A DNA stretch of 13,596 nt from RGIG5057 sp964642045 (GTDB taxonomy: Bacteria; Bacillota; Clostridia; TANB77; CAG-465), in the NCBI GenBank assembly GCA_964642045.1, contig CAZXLZ010000031.1:1-13596 (forward strand), in the 5' to 3' direction. Both the position numbers and the translations under genes were made by a program. Shown here in pieces: positions 1 to 5,462 of this stretch; within the stretch, counting starts at the first letter, position 1; every line of letters begins with the position of its first letter. Under the pieces are notes generated by a model. It saw only the letters and a program-made list of their open reading frames with translations, searched no databases and was not told the origin of the DNA.

Positions 1-917
1 ATAATTTAAGAAAAGCTGCTAAAATGAGCCAAGAAAAATTGGCAGAAAAAATGGAGGTAACAAGGCAAAGTGTATCAAAATGGGAGAATGGTGAAAGTTA
101 TCCAGAAATGGAAAAAATAATGAAATTATGTGGTATTTTTCATTGCAAAATAAATGATTTGGTACATGAAGATATGGTAGATATAGATTCATTAGATGAA
201 GATATAAAAATGAGTGTAGTTAAATTTAAAAAAGAAAAACAAAAAAAGATAAAAGGAATAAGCAAGGCAATTTATATACTTGCAAGAATCGGAAAAATCA
301 TTACAACTGTGGCGGTTCCAATTATAGTTTTACTACTAATAGTTACACCTATATTTATAAATAATATAGAGCTTAGAGATGATACTATTTTATTTAAAGG
401 AACAAAAATAGATGATAGAATAGTTATAACAGAAGAAAAGACTGAAAATGGAGCAACTTTAAGATTGAAAATAAATGATGCAGTCGTAGCAAACGAAACA
501 AATCAAAATACAATTTTAAAAATGAAAAGTGTATTAGAAAATAATTCTAAAGCACAAATAGTAGCTTTCCTAGAGCTAGGATTTGTATGCTTGATTGTTT
601 GTTTAATACTATATAGAATGACATTAAGTAGGTTAGAAAAATTGTTTATAAATATAAATCAAGGTGATACTCCATTTACGTTAGAAAATGTTAGATATAT
701 AAAGCAAATAGCAAAACTTATGATTGTAGTACTAGTTTTACCAACATGCGGAGGAATGATATTTGAAAAGGTATTAGCAAATGATTTAGATGTCGGATTT
801 GAATTATTTGATATAGTACAAATCTTGTTTTTATTTGGAATATCATATATATTTGAATATGGATATGAATTACAATTAGATTCAAAAGGGAAGATGTATG
901 GCGATGAAAATGAATAA
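1..917 (+). CDS. XRE-type HTH regulator fused to a four-helix membrane domain (DUF2975-like), 5' end outside window
   Basis: The reading frame is open from base 3, and the codons before the first ATG (base 24) encode N-L-R-K-A-A-K, which is the usual start of an HTH_3 domain, so the true start lies left of the window. Numbered from the ATG at 24, residues 1-46 form the helix-turn-helix, with the recognition-helix signature TRQSVSKWENG. A lysine-rich linker (about 61-80) leads to four hydrophobic segments near 92-113, 178-198, 230-250 and 261-278, with a roughly 60-residue loop, probably outside, between the first two. The motif GDTPFTLENVRYIKQIA (about 214-230) and the end FEYGYELQ resemble DUF2975 membrane proteins such as those paired with YozG-like regulators in bacilli. 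This suggests a membrane-tethered DNA-binding sensor. The HTH call is firm; DUF2975 rests on recalled motifs. Its last 20 bases overlap the next gene. Confidence 0.85.
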   Translation, partial: NLRKAAKMSQEKLAEKMEVTRQSVSKWENGESYPEMEKIMKLCGIFHCKINDLVHEDMVDIDSLDEDIKMSVVKFKKEKQKKIKGISKAIYILARIGKIITTVAVPIIVLLLIVTPIFINNIELRDDTILFKGTKIDDRIVITEEKTENGATLRLKINDAVVANETNQNTILKMKSVLENNSKAQIVAFLELGFVCLIVCLILYRMTLSRLEKLFININQGDTPFTLENVRYIKQIAKLMIVVLVLPTCGGMIFEKVLANDLDVGFELFDIVQILFLFGISYIFEYGYELQLDSKGKMYGDENE

Positions 918-1164
918 AAAATGGTTTATAGAAGAACTATCTAAACAAACAAGATATGATGAAAGAAAATGCATTTTAATAAATGATGTTATAGCAAATC
1001 ACTTTATATTTGGAAAAAAGAATAAAGAAAAAATAATCGAAGATTTACAGGTTAAGATTAGCCTAAGCGAAGATGATGCAGAAAATATATATGATATTGC
1101 AATTAAAATAATTATTAAGGAAATGAAAAATAAGTTAAAACATCCTTTTAAAAGTCAGGATTAA
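898..1164 (+). CDS. small soluble protein of unknown function, translationally coupled to the HTH-membrane regulator
   Basis: An 88-residue, charged, mainly helical-looking protein with no membrane segment or signal peptide. I do not recognise the family. It overlaps the preceding regulator gene by 20 bases, which implies coupled translation and a shared role. In-frame ATGs at 898, 904 and 910 are possible starts; the purine stretch AAAGGGAAG (about 885-893) lies best for 898, but 904 or 910 cannot be excluded. The gene ends 8 bases before a strong terminator, so it closes the unit. The sequence has an N-terminal MNKKWFIEELSKQT segment and a middle with alternating charged and hydrophobic residues (EKIIEDLQVKISLSEDDAENIYDIAIKII), a pattern compatible with a short helical bundle. 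It could be a partner or modulator of the membrane regulator; that is inference from position only. Confidence 0.7.
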   Translation: MAMKMNKKWFIEELSKQTRYDERKCILINDVIANHFIFGKKNKEKIIEDLQVKISLSEDDAENIYDIAIKIIIKEMKNKLKHPFKSQD

Positions 1165-1172
1165 TTACATAG

Positions 1173-1203
1173 TAGGAATTTGAGATATAATTCCTATTTT
1201 TTT
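1173..1203 (+). terminator. rho-independent terminator after the HTH regulator unit
   Basis: A perfect 8-bp stem (TAGGAATT / AATTCCTA) with an 8-base loop is followed directly by seven T. It lies 8 bases after the stop of the small gene and closes that transcription unit. Confidence 0.85.
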
Positions 1204-1285
1204 ATGTACTAGATAAGTAGTAATTTATTAGTATATATAAAAATTATACAAAAATACTTTAGCAAAATTTTAAACTTAATGTTAT

Positions 1286-1378
1286 TTGCATGAAAATATA
1301 GTGAAGGTTATAAAATCATGTCTCAAATGTTAGAATAATATGTTAATGCTTGAAAATATGCAGTGAATATGATAAAAT
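1286..1378 (+). promoter_or_regulatory. two tandem promoter-like units upstream of the 1434 gene
   Basis: The proximal unit is TTGAAA (1350-1355), 17 bases, TAAAAT (1373-1378), a good SigA-type match. About 60 bases upstream a similar block begins: TTGCAT (1286-1291), 17 bases, TATAAA (1309-1314). Both blocks share TGAAAATAT...GTGAA...TAAAAT, so they look like a diverged duplicate. A 9-base inverted repeat, TTAGAATAA (1330-1338) and TTATTCTAA (1400-1408), flanks the proximal promoter. The rest of the gene-free stretch 1204-1433 holds nothing else I can identify. Confidence 0.6.
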
Positions 1379-1433
1379 ATATGCATAAAAACATGTAGGT
1401 TATTCTAAAATAATTATTTTACAAGGAGGAATT

Positions 1434-2027
1434 ATGAAAGAAAAGATGTATTATTATGATTGGATGTTTAGTAAAAGTGATGAAAATTTTAATCGGTTAA
1501 TGGTAAAAGCAATACTTATTTTTTTTGTTGGTGTATCAATTATCAGCAGTTTTATTTATTACAATATCATAAAGCACGATTGTGGTGGAAATGTAGAAGC
1601 ATATTATGAAGAAGTATATTATGAATGTGGTTATGAATATCTTGATGAGATTGCTGATAATGTTATAGGAAAAGATGGAATTAATTTAGCTGAAATACCT
1701 GAAGATGTTGTTAAATATGAAATTAATTATAAAGATGATGAAATCATATTTAAGTACAGTTTTGATAATAATAAAGAAAAAATATATGCAACTTCTGCAA
1801 GTATGACAGTAACATTATCAAAAGACTTTGAAGTCTTAAGTAAAGATCCCAACTTTTCTTCAAAGGATGAGTATGTAAAAACTCATAAATCAGGTTTGTA
1901 TTTTATTGTTATTTTGTATGCACTTTGTACTTGTATGGTATTGGGTTTGGTAAGTTTTATTGTGATTTTAGTTGCGATTCCAATCTCTAAGTTACATAAG
2001 AAAATAGATATGAAAAATAATCTTTAA
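1434..2027 (+). CDS. two-helix membrane protein with an extracytoplasmic domain, unknown function
   Basis: A 197-residue protein with a clear ribosome binding site (AAGGAGG, 1423-1429) four bases before the ATG. A cytoplasmic N-terminus is followed by a membrane helix at about 22-43, a roughly 110-residue acidic, tyrosine-rich domain (45-152) and a long hydrophobic segment at about 154-184 ending in KLHKK. The charges suggest both termini inside and the middle domain outside. Two cysteines (50, 65) sit in the outer domain. The strand pattern ending in SKDFEVLS (129-136) resembles the NKDFEIVSS and NRDFEIISS segments of the two duplicated proteins at 2609 and 3507, and the overall layout is the same. 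I infer a distant paralogue. It is followed after 35 bases by a small soluble protein gene, probably in the same transcript. Function not recognised. Confidence 0.8.
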   Translation: MKEKMYYYDWMFSKSDENFNRLMVKAILIFFVGVSIISSFIYYNIIKHDCGGNVEAYYEEVYYECGYEYLDEIADNVIGKDGINLAEIPEDVVKYEINYKDDEIIFKYSFDNNKEKIYATSASMTVTLSKDFEVLSKDPNFSSKDEYVKTHKSGLYFIVILYALCTCMVLGLVSFIVILVAIPISKLHKKIDMKNNL

Positions 2028-2062
2028 ATACCTAAAATTTTAAAGTTTGAAAGGAGTTTATT

Positions 2063-2353
2063 ATGTTACACATTTTAGATGAAAAATCATGGAAACGGGC
2101 TCTTGAAAGAGATAAGAAATTAAAGGAGCTAGCTAAAAAAGCTGGCATAGAAAACAATTTTGAAAGAGCAAAGGAGCTTAATGGTTGTTTTGCTTTGAAT
2201 TGTGGCGATGGTGTTGTAAATTCTGAAGCTGAGCGTGATCTTGCTAGGTATATGTTTTGTAGGTATGATGAAGACTCGGATAGCTTAAATGCAGCTTTAC
2301 AAGGAAGAATATTAGCAGCACGTGCAGCTGGTATTGGAATAAATGATCTTTAA
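2063..2353 (+). CDS. small soluble protein of unknown function
   Basis: A 96-residue protein with a good ribosome binding site (GAAAGGAG, ending near 2056) and an ATG start. It has no membrane segment or signal peptide. The N-terminal half is lysine/glutamate-rich and probably helical (KSWKRALERDKKLKELAKKAG); the C-terminal half has the unusual segment NGCFALNCGDGVVNSEAERDL, with three cysteines overall, and an alanine-rich helix near the end (ALQGRILAARAAGIG). Its base composition is visibly richer in G and C than the gene before it. It lies 35 bases after the membrane protein gene at 1434 with no terminator between, and is followed by a strong terminator, so the two form an operon. I recognise no family; a cytoplasmic partner of the membrane protein is possible but unproven. 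Confidence 0.75.
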   Translation: MLHILDEKSWKRALERDKKLKELAKKAGIENNFERAKELNGCFALNCGDGVVNSEAERDLARYMFCRYDEDSDSLNAALQGRILAARAAGIGINDL

Positions 2354-2386
2354 GCTTATATAAAGAGCCAAAGTAATGGCATCTGT

Positions 2387-2429
2387 TTAAACCTTTATAT
2401 TCATTAGAATATAGAGGTTTAATATTTTT
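2387..2429 (+). terminator. rho-independent terminator of the 1434-2353 unit
   Basis: A 16-bp stem (2387-2402 with 2407-2422, one G-T wobble) with a four-base loop, followed by TATTTTT. Strong and correctly placed 34 bases after the stop codon. Confidence 0.88.
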
Positions 2430-2471
2430 ATGCAATAATTTAACTATATATTTTAATAACTATTAATTTAC

Positions 2472-2505
2472 AATATACATAAAAACTTGCATTTTTATGT
2501 ATATT
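2472..2505. promoter_or_regulatory. perfect 14-bp palindrome overlapping the -35 box (operator candidate)
   Basis: AATATACATAAAAA (2472-2485) and its exact reverse complement (2492-2505) flank CTTGCA. The centre overlaps the -35 element TTGCAT and the right arm fills most of the -35/-10 spacer. A protein bound here would block the promoter. Copy B keeps only a degenerate version. Confidence 0.6.
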
Positions 2506-2515
2506 ATGATATAAT
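2487..2515 (+). promoter_or_regulatory. SigA-type promoter of duplicated gene, copy A
   Basis: TTGCAT (2487-2492), a 17-base spacer and TATAAT (2510-2515), with an extended -10 TG at 2507-2508. Transcription should start near 2522. Confidence 0.8.
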
Positions 2516-2540
2516 TTTTTACAGTACAAATGCAAAGTGC

Positions 2541-2564
2541 TAAATAGCTATAAGTAGCTATTTA
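2541..2564 (+). promoter_or_regulatory. leader hairpin, copy A
   Basis: A perfect 10-bp inverted repeat (TAAATAGCTA / TAGCTATTTA) with loop TAAG lies about 20 bases after the predicted transcription start and 45 bases before the ATG. Copy B keeps a 7-bp core at 3442-3459. There is no T-tract, so it is not a simple terminator; it may stabilise the mRNA or be a protein site. Confidence 0.5.
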
Positions 2565-2608
2565 GATTAATAATTATTAATTAATCAAATTATTTGGGAG
2601 GAATATTT

Positions 2609-3133
2609 ATGAAACGGTTATTTAAAAGAATAATTAATTGTTTTTCTAAATTTTTTAGCGATATGTGTTGGGAAGAAAAATTGATAATCTCTATTAGTGT
2701 ATTTTTAGGTATCCTTCTAGGAGTTATATTTTTTACATCTGTTGATATAGTACCTGCTACTGCCTCAGATTATGAAATATTTTATGGATATTCGGAAGAA
2801 ATTCATAAAAGTCCTGAAACTTTGCTTGACATGATTTTTGATGAAAAATGTAGTGCATCAGTCATAGATAATGAGAAAGTAATCAGAGTTTACTTTGAAG
2901 ATGATGAGTGTAAATTAGTTGTAGAATATAATAAAGATTTTGAGATAGTTTCATCATCAGAGGTAGATAAAGCTAGCCACTGGTTACCTTTGTTAATTTT
3001 TAGTATAGTAATATCTATTCTTGGGGCATTCGCGTCATATTTCATGTTAGCTTTATGGATAGTATCAATTGAAGGAATAATAGAATATATTAAAGAAAAA
3101 TTAAAAAAAAATAATTCAAAGTCTATAAAATAA
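2609..3133 (+). CDS. two-helix membrane protein with extracytoplasmic domain, duplicated copy A
   Basis: A 174-residue protein. I start it at the ATG at 2609, because the upstream in-frame TTG at 2594 lies in the ribosome binding site itself (GGGAGGA, 2596-2602, six bases before the ATG). The N-terminus is basic (MKRLFKRI); membrane helices lie at about 25-44 and 125-153, with a 78-residue acidic domain between them that starts SVDIVPAT and ends FEIVSSSEVDK. Cysteines 81 and 101 in this domain are conserved in copy B and could form a disulfide. The tail is lysine-rich, giving an in-out-in topology. It is monocistronic, with its own promoter and terminator. About half of the residues match copy B, with the outer domain better conserved than the helices, which argues that the outer domain is the functional part. 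No known family recognised. Confidence 0.8.
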   Translation: MKRLFKRIINCFSKFFSDMCWEEKLIISISVFLGILLGVIFFTSVDIVPATASDYEIFYGYSEEIHKSPETLLDMIFDEKCSASVIDNEKVIRVYFEDDECKLVVEYNKDFEIVSSSEVDKASHWLPLLIFSIVISILGAFASYFMLALWIVSIEGIIEYIKEKLKKNNSKSIK

Positions 3134-3141
3134 TTTAAGTT

Positions 3142-3178
3142 AAAAATTGGTAGTTATATTTTAGCTACCAATTTTTAT
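3142..3178 (+). terminator. rho-independent terminator, copy A
   Basis: A 12-bp stem AAAAATTGGTAG / CTACCAATTTTT with an 11-base loop ends in a T-rich tail. The A-tract on the left arm means it could also stop transcripts from the other strand. It is identical to the hairpin after copy B. Confidence 0.8.
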
Positions 3179-3331
3179 TATGCTTTAGCTTTGTGAAGCT
3201 AAACAAAATATATCAAATTTTATAGAATATTTAAAGTGAAAAGTACACTTATGATATTCGATAAATTTTTTTATTTAAAATATAAAACAGCATGCCATTA
3301 TAATGCTAAAACAAGCCACTCACTTAACAGT
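3177..3331. other. gene-free spacer between the duplicated copies
   Basis: No coding sequence is supported here. It contains a perfect 8-bp hairpin without a T-tract (TTTAGCTT / AAGCTAAA, 3184-3203) and a short inverted repeat (AAGTG / CACTT, 3234-3250). Neither can be assigned a role. This segment has no counterpart in the other copy. Confidence 0.5.
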
Positions 3332-3361
3332 TTGCTTTAATTATATAACAATTTGTATAAT
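3332..3361 (+). promoter_or_regulatory. additional upstream promoter candidate of copy B
   Basis: TTGCTT (3332-3337), an 18-base spacer and TATAAT (3356-3361). It lies 51 bases upstream of the promoter that copy B shares with copy A, and is absent from copy A. Confidence 0.5.
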
Positions 3362-3383
3362 ACAAAAATATAACCATTAAATC

Positions 3384-3412
3384 TTGCTTTTTTATATATA
3401 TTATGATATAAT
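3384..3412 (+). promoter_or_regulatory. SigA-type promoter of duplicated gene, copy B
   Basis: TTGCTT (3384-3389), a 17-base spacer and TATAAT (3407-3412) with an extended -10 TG (3404-3405). Same position relative to the gene as in copy A, within one base. Confidence 0.78.
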
Positions 3413-3441
3413 TACTTGCAGTACAATAAGCAAAGTACAAA

Positions 3442-3459
3442 ATAGCTATAAATAGCTAT
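3442..3459 (+). promoter_or_regulatory. leader hairpin, copy B
   Basis: ATAGCTA, loop TAAA, TAGCTAT: a 7-bp stem in the same place as the 10-bp stem of copy A. The core is kept although the flanks have diverged on both arms. Confidence 0.45.
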
Positions 3460-3506
3460 GAAGAATAATAATTATTAATTAATCAAATTATTTGGGAGGA
3501 ATATTT

Positions 3507-4019
3507 ATGAAACGGTTATTTAAAAGCATAATTGATTGGGTTTCTAACATGGAGTGGGAAGAAAAAGTTGCAGGATGTATTAGTGTACTTTTAGGTATCT
3601 TTGTGGTAGTTATACTATTTACGACTGCTGATATAGTACCTGCTACATCTTCAGATTATGAAATACTTTATGGATATTCTGAAGAACTTCATAATAGTCC
3701 TGAAACATTGACTGAAATGCTATTTGATGGGAAATGCAGCGTAACAGGTGCTGATGATGAGGAAGTAATAATAATTGAATTTGAAAATGATGAATGTAAA
3801 TTATATGTAAAATATAATAGAGACTTTGAAATAATTTCATCATCTGAAGTAGATAAATATATTCATTGGTCATTCGTATTAATTTTTAGTATATTATGCT
3901 TTATTGTGGTGTGGTTCATTGCGTATTTAATATTACTTATATTAATAGTAGCAATGGAATATTTAATTGATTATATTAAGGATAAATTATTAAAAATTGC
4001 CCAAAAGTTTAAAAAATAA
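3507..4019 (+). CDS. two-helix membrane protein with extracytoplasmic domain, duplicated copy B
   Basis: A 170-residue paralogue of the preceding gene, started at the ATG at 3507 behind the same ribosome binding site; the in-frame TTG at 3492 is part of that site. The first six residues (MKRLFK) are identical to copy A, then four residues are missing relative to copy A before the conserved WEEK. Membrane helices lie at about 21-40 and 121-149. The domain between them keeps DIVPAT, SDYEI, YGYSEE, SPETL, DECKL and SSSEVDK; cysteines 77 and 97 match those of copy A. The second helix and the tail have diverged most. It has two candidate promoters and its own terminator. Function unknown; a duplicated envelope stress, sensing or immunity-type protein would all fit, and the sequence does not decide. 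Confidence 0.8.
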   Translation: MKRLFKSIIDWVSNMEWEEKVAGCISVLLGIFVVVILFTTADIVPATSSDYEILYGYSEELHNSPETLTEMLFDGKCSVTGADDEEVIIIEFENDECKLYVKYNRDFEIISSSEVDKYIHWSFVLIFSILCFIVVWFIAYLILLILIVAMEYLIDYIKDKLLKIAQKFKK

Positions 4020-4027
4020 CTTAAGTT

Positions 4028-4062
4028 AAAAATTGGTAGTTATATTTTAGCTACCAATTTTT
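4028..4062 (+). terminator. rho-independent terminator, copy B
   Basis: The same 12-bp stem and loop as after copy A, followed by a T-rich tail and lying eight bases after the stop codon. Confidence 0.8.
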
Positions 4063-4097
4063 GTTATAAAAAAGAATAAGCTTCTTTTAAGTAAAAT

Positions 4098-4128
4098 AAC
4101 TACCTTGACTTTTTTAGTCAAGGTAGTT
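4098..4128 (-). terminator. terminator of the minus-strand cysteine-rich gene
   Basis: A perfect 13-bp stem (AACTACCTTGACT / AGTCAAGGTAGTT) with a five-base loop. It lies 12 bases after the end of the minus-strand gene and is followed on that strand by a T-rich stretch (TTATTTTAC). It could also act as a second terminator for the plus-strand gene. Confidence 0.75.
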
Positions 4129-4140
4129 TGATATAGGGTA

Positions 4141-4479
4141 TTAAATATTGCCTTCATCTATAAAGTGTGGACATACGTTATCTGAATCTTTATCGATATT
4201 GCACTCTCCAGGACACAGCAAACTCGATGTCATTTTACAATCATTATCACATTTCCATCTTTCAGGTATTGTATCAGCTTGTCTAAAAGTAAATGCAAGA
4301 AGCGTTTCTACGGCCTCTTTAAATTCTTCAGCGCTTACACATGAATGATATGAAGAAAGCCGGTTATCTTGAGGGATTGAATGCTTTAAAAATTCTCTTA
4401 CTTTAACACATGCTTCTTTTGTTCCTCCTTCCATATAATCATTGTTCTCTAAGCAAAATTCTAACATGTCCCTTTTCAT
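4141..4479 (-). CDS. cysteine-rich small cytoplasmic protein, unknown function
   Basis: A 112-residue protein read from the minus strand, with a perfect AGGAGGA ribosome binding site (4485-4491) before its ATG, a promoter and a terminator, all consistent with a real single-gene unit; the 66-residue plus-strand frame over it has none of these. There is no signal peptide or membrane helix. Eight cysteines occur in total; the C-terminal third has the spacing C-x3-C-x7-C-x3-C-x9-C, followed by PHF, which looks like a metal or iron-sulfur binding site, but no known family signature is matched. The N-terminal two thirds are helical and charged, with a HSCVSAEEFKEAVETLLAF segment. It is divergent from the membrane gene at 4632 and convergent with the duplicated genes. 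Confidence 0.75.
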   Translation of the reverse strand: MKRDMLEFCLENNDYMEGGTKEACVKVREFLKHSIPQDNRLSSYHSCVSAEEFKEAVETLLAFTFRQADTIPERWKCDNDCKMTSSLLCPGECNIDKDSDNVCPHFIDEGNI

Positions 4480-4530
4480 AGTTTTCCTCCTAATAATATT
4501 AATATTAAGGTATATGGCGATTTGTTATAC

Positions 4531-4559
4531 ATTATATATTACGAGATGCTAAAAGTAAA
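4531..4559 (-). promoter_or_regulatory. promoter of the minus-strand cysteine-rich gene
   Basis: On the minus strand: TTTACT (4559-4554), a 17-base spacer and TATAAT (4536-4531). It predicts a leader of about 45 bases. Confidence 0.6.
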
Positions 4560-4584
4560 GATATAAATCGATTTTTTGATGTGC

Positions 4585-4613
4585 TTGAAAAAAAAGAGTA
4601 TATGTAGTACAAT
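4585..4613 (+). promoter_or_regulatory. promoter of the PF06541-type membrane gene
   Basis: TTGAAA (4585-4590), a 17-base spacer and TACAAT (4608-4613). The predicted start near 4620 leaves a leader of only about 12 bases, just enough for the AGGTG ribosome binding site. Confidence 0.7.
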
Positions 4614-4631
4614 TTCTTCTAGGTGAAAGAG

Positions 4632-5462
4632 ATGCCATTTATAGTTAAAGAGATAGTGCTCTTATTTTTTATATACTCTGTAATAGGGTGGCTTATGGAA
4701 ACAGTAGTCACTTTTATAGATAACAAAAAGTTAGTAAATAGAGGTTTTTTAATAGGTCCTTATTGCCCAATATATGGATTTGCCTGCATATCAATAATAA
4801 TATTTTTAAATAAATATATGGATGACAAGGTCGCTATGTTTGTTTTTGCGTGCGTAATATGCAGCGTTTTAGAATATATAACTAGTTTTTTGATGGAGAA
4901 GATGTTTAAAGCTAGATGGTGGGATTATTCTAATAAAAAATTTAATATAAATGGAAGAATATGTCTTGGGAATTCTATAATATTTGGGGCACTTGCACTT
5001 ATAATAATGTATCTTATAAATCCATTTTTTGTATCGTTTATAGAAAAAATGCCAAATCTTTTAGTAACTATACTTTCGTATGTAATAGTGGTAGTTATAT
5101 TCTCTGACTTTGTTTTTTCTATGATTATAATGAATAAGATAAAGAATATTTCATTTGAAGTTAAAAAGGATAATACTTATGAGATAACTAAGAAAGTAAA
5201 AGAAATACTTGCATCAGGAAATATATTTGTTAAGCGTGTAAACAGTGCATTCCCAAACTTAAAATCTACACTTAAGTCAAAAAGAGAAGAGATAGATGAG
5301 AAGAAAAAAGAAATACTTGAAAGCATAAGGAAAAATATACATATTAGTAATGCTAAATTAAAAATGCTAAAAGATAGAAAATATAAAGCAAAAGAAGAAA
5401 GTATGGAAGATGAGAGTATAGATCATAATGTTTTGGAGGAAAAAATAAATGAGGATAAGTAA
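4632..5462 (+). CDS. putative ABC-transporter-type-IV membrane protein (PF06541, CmpB-like)
   Basis: A 276-residue protein started at the ATG at 4632, six bases after AGGTG (4621-4625); a GTG at 4623 in the same frame lies within that binding site. The N-terminal about 170 residues hold five hydrophobic segments (about 6-24, 38-60, 66-88, 110-131, 142-168). Conserved family blocks are visible: GWLMET, NRGFLIGPYCPIYGF (36-50), ARWWDYS (94-100) and FNINGRICL (104-112). These match the family annotated as putative ABC-transporter type IV; its transport role has not, to my knowledge, been shown, and no ATPase gene is nearby. The C-terminal about 100 residues are very charged and probably form a coiled coil in the cytoplasm (about 205-250). 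The gene overlaps the next by 14 bases. Confidence 0.85.
   Translation: MPFIVKEIVLLFFIYSVIGWLMETVVTFIDNKKLVNRGFLIGPYCPIYGFACISIIIFLNKYMDDKVAMFVFACVICSVLEYITSFLMEKMFKARWWDYSNKKFNINGRICLGNSIIFGALALIIMYLINPFFVSFIEKMPNLLVTILSYVIVVVIFSDFVFSMIIMNKIKNISFEVKKDNTYEITKKVKEILASGNIFVKRVNSAFPNLKSTLKSKREEIDEKKKEILESIRKNIHISNAKLKMLKDRKYKAKEESMEDESIDHNVLEEKINEDK

Larger units (their letters stand above)
2472..3176 (+). repeat. tandem duplication, copy A (promoter, leader, gene, terminator)
   Basis: Copy A matches copy B (about 3366-4062) at an offset of 897-898 bases upstream and 886 bases downstream; the difference is explained by four extra codons in copy A. Bases 2568-2628 are identical to 3466-3526 (61 bases covering leader, ribosome binding site and first codons), and the terminator hairpins are identical. 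The coding parts have diverged more. Confidence 0.9.
3366..4062 (+). repeat. tandem duplication, copy B (promoter, leader, gene, terminator)
   Basis: Homologue of the unit at about 2472-3176. The upstream region, promoter (TATAAT at 3407), leader hairpin, ribosome binding site and terminator are all kept. Leader bases 3466-3526 are identical to copy A. Confidence 0.9.

Noticed and set aside
2063..2353. Possible VbhA-like antitoxin
   Set aside because: Only a vague resemblance in the middle (GVVNSEAERDLARY), and no Fic toxin gene is adjacent.
2594..2608. TTG start giving MGGIFMKRLF for copy A (same at 3492 for copy B)
   Set aside because: The TTG is part of the GGGAGGA ribosome binding site; the ATG at 2609 (3507 in copy B) is spaced correctly.
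3184..3203. Perfect 8-bp hairpin considered as a terminator
   Set aside because: No T-tract follows on either side and the strong terminator just before it already ends the unit.
4148..4348. 66-residue plus-strand frame
   Set aside because: It is a shadow of the minus-strand cysteine-rich gene, which has promoter, ribosome binding site and terminator.
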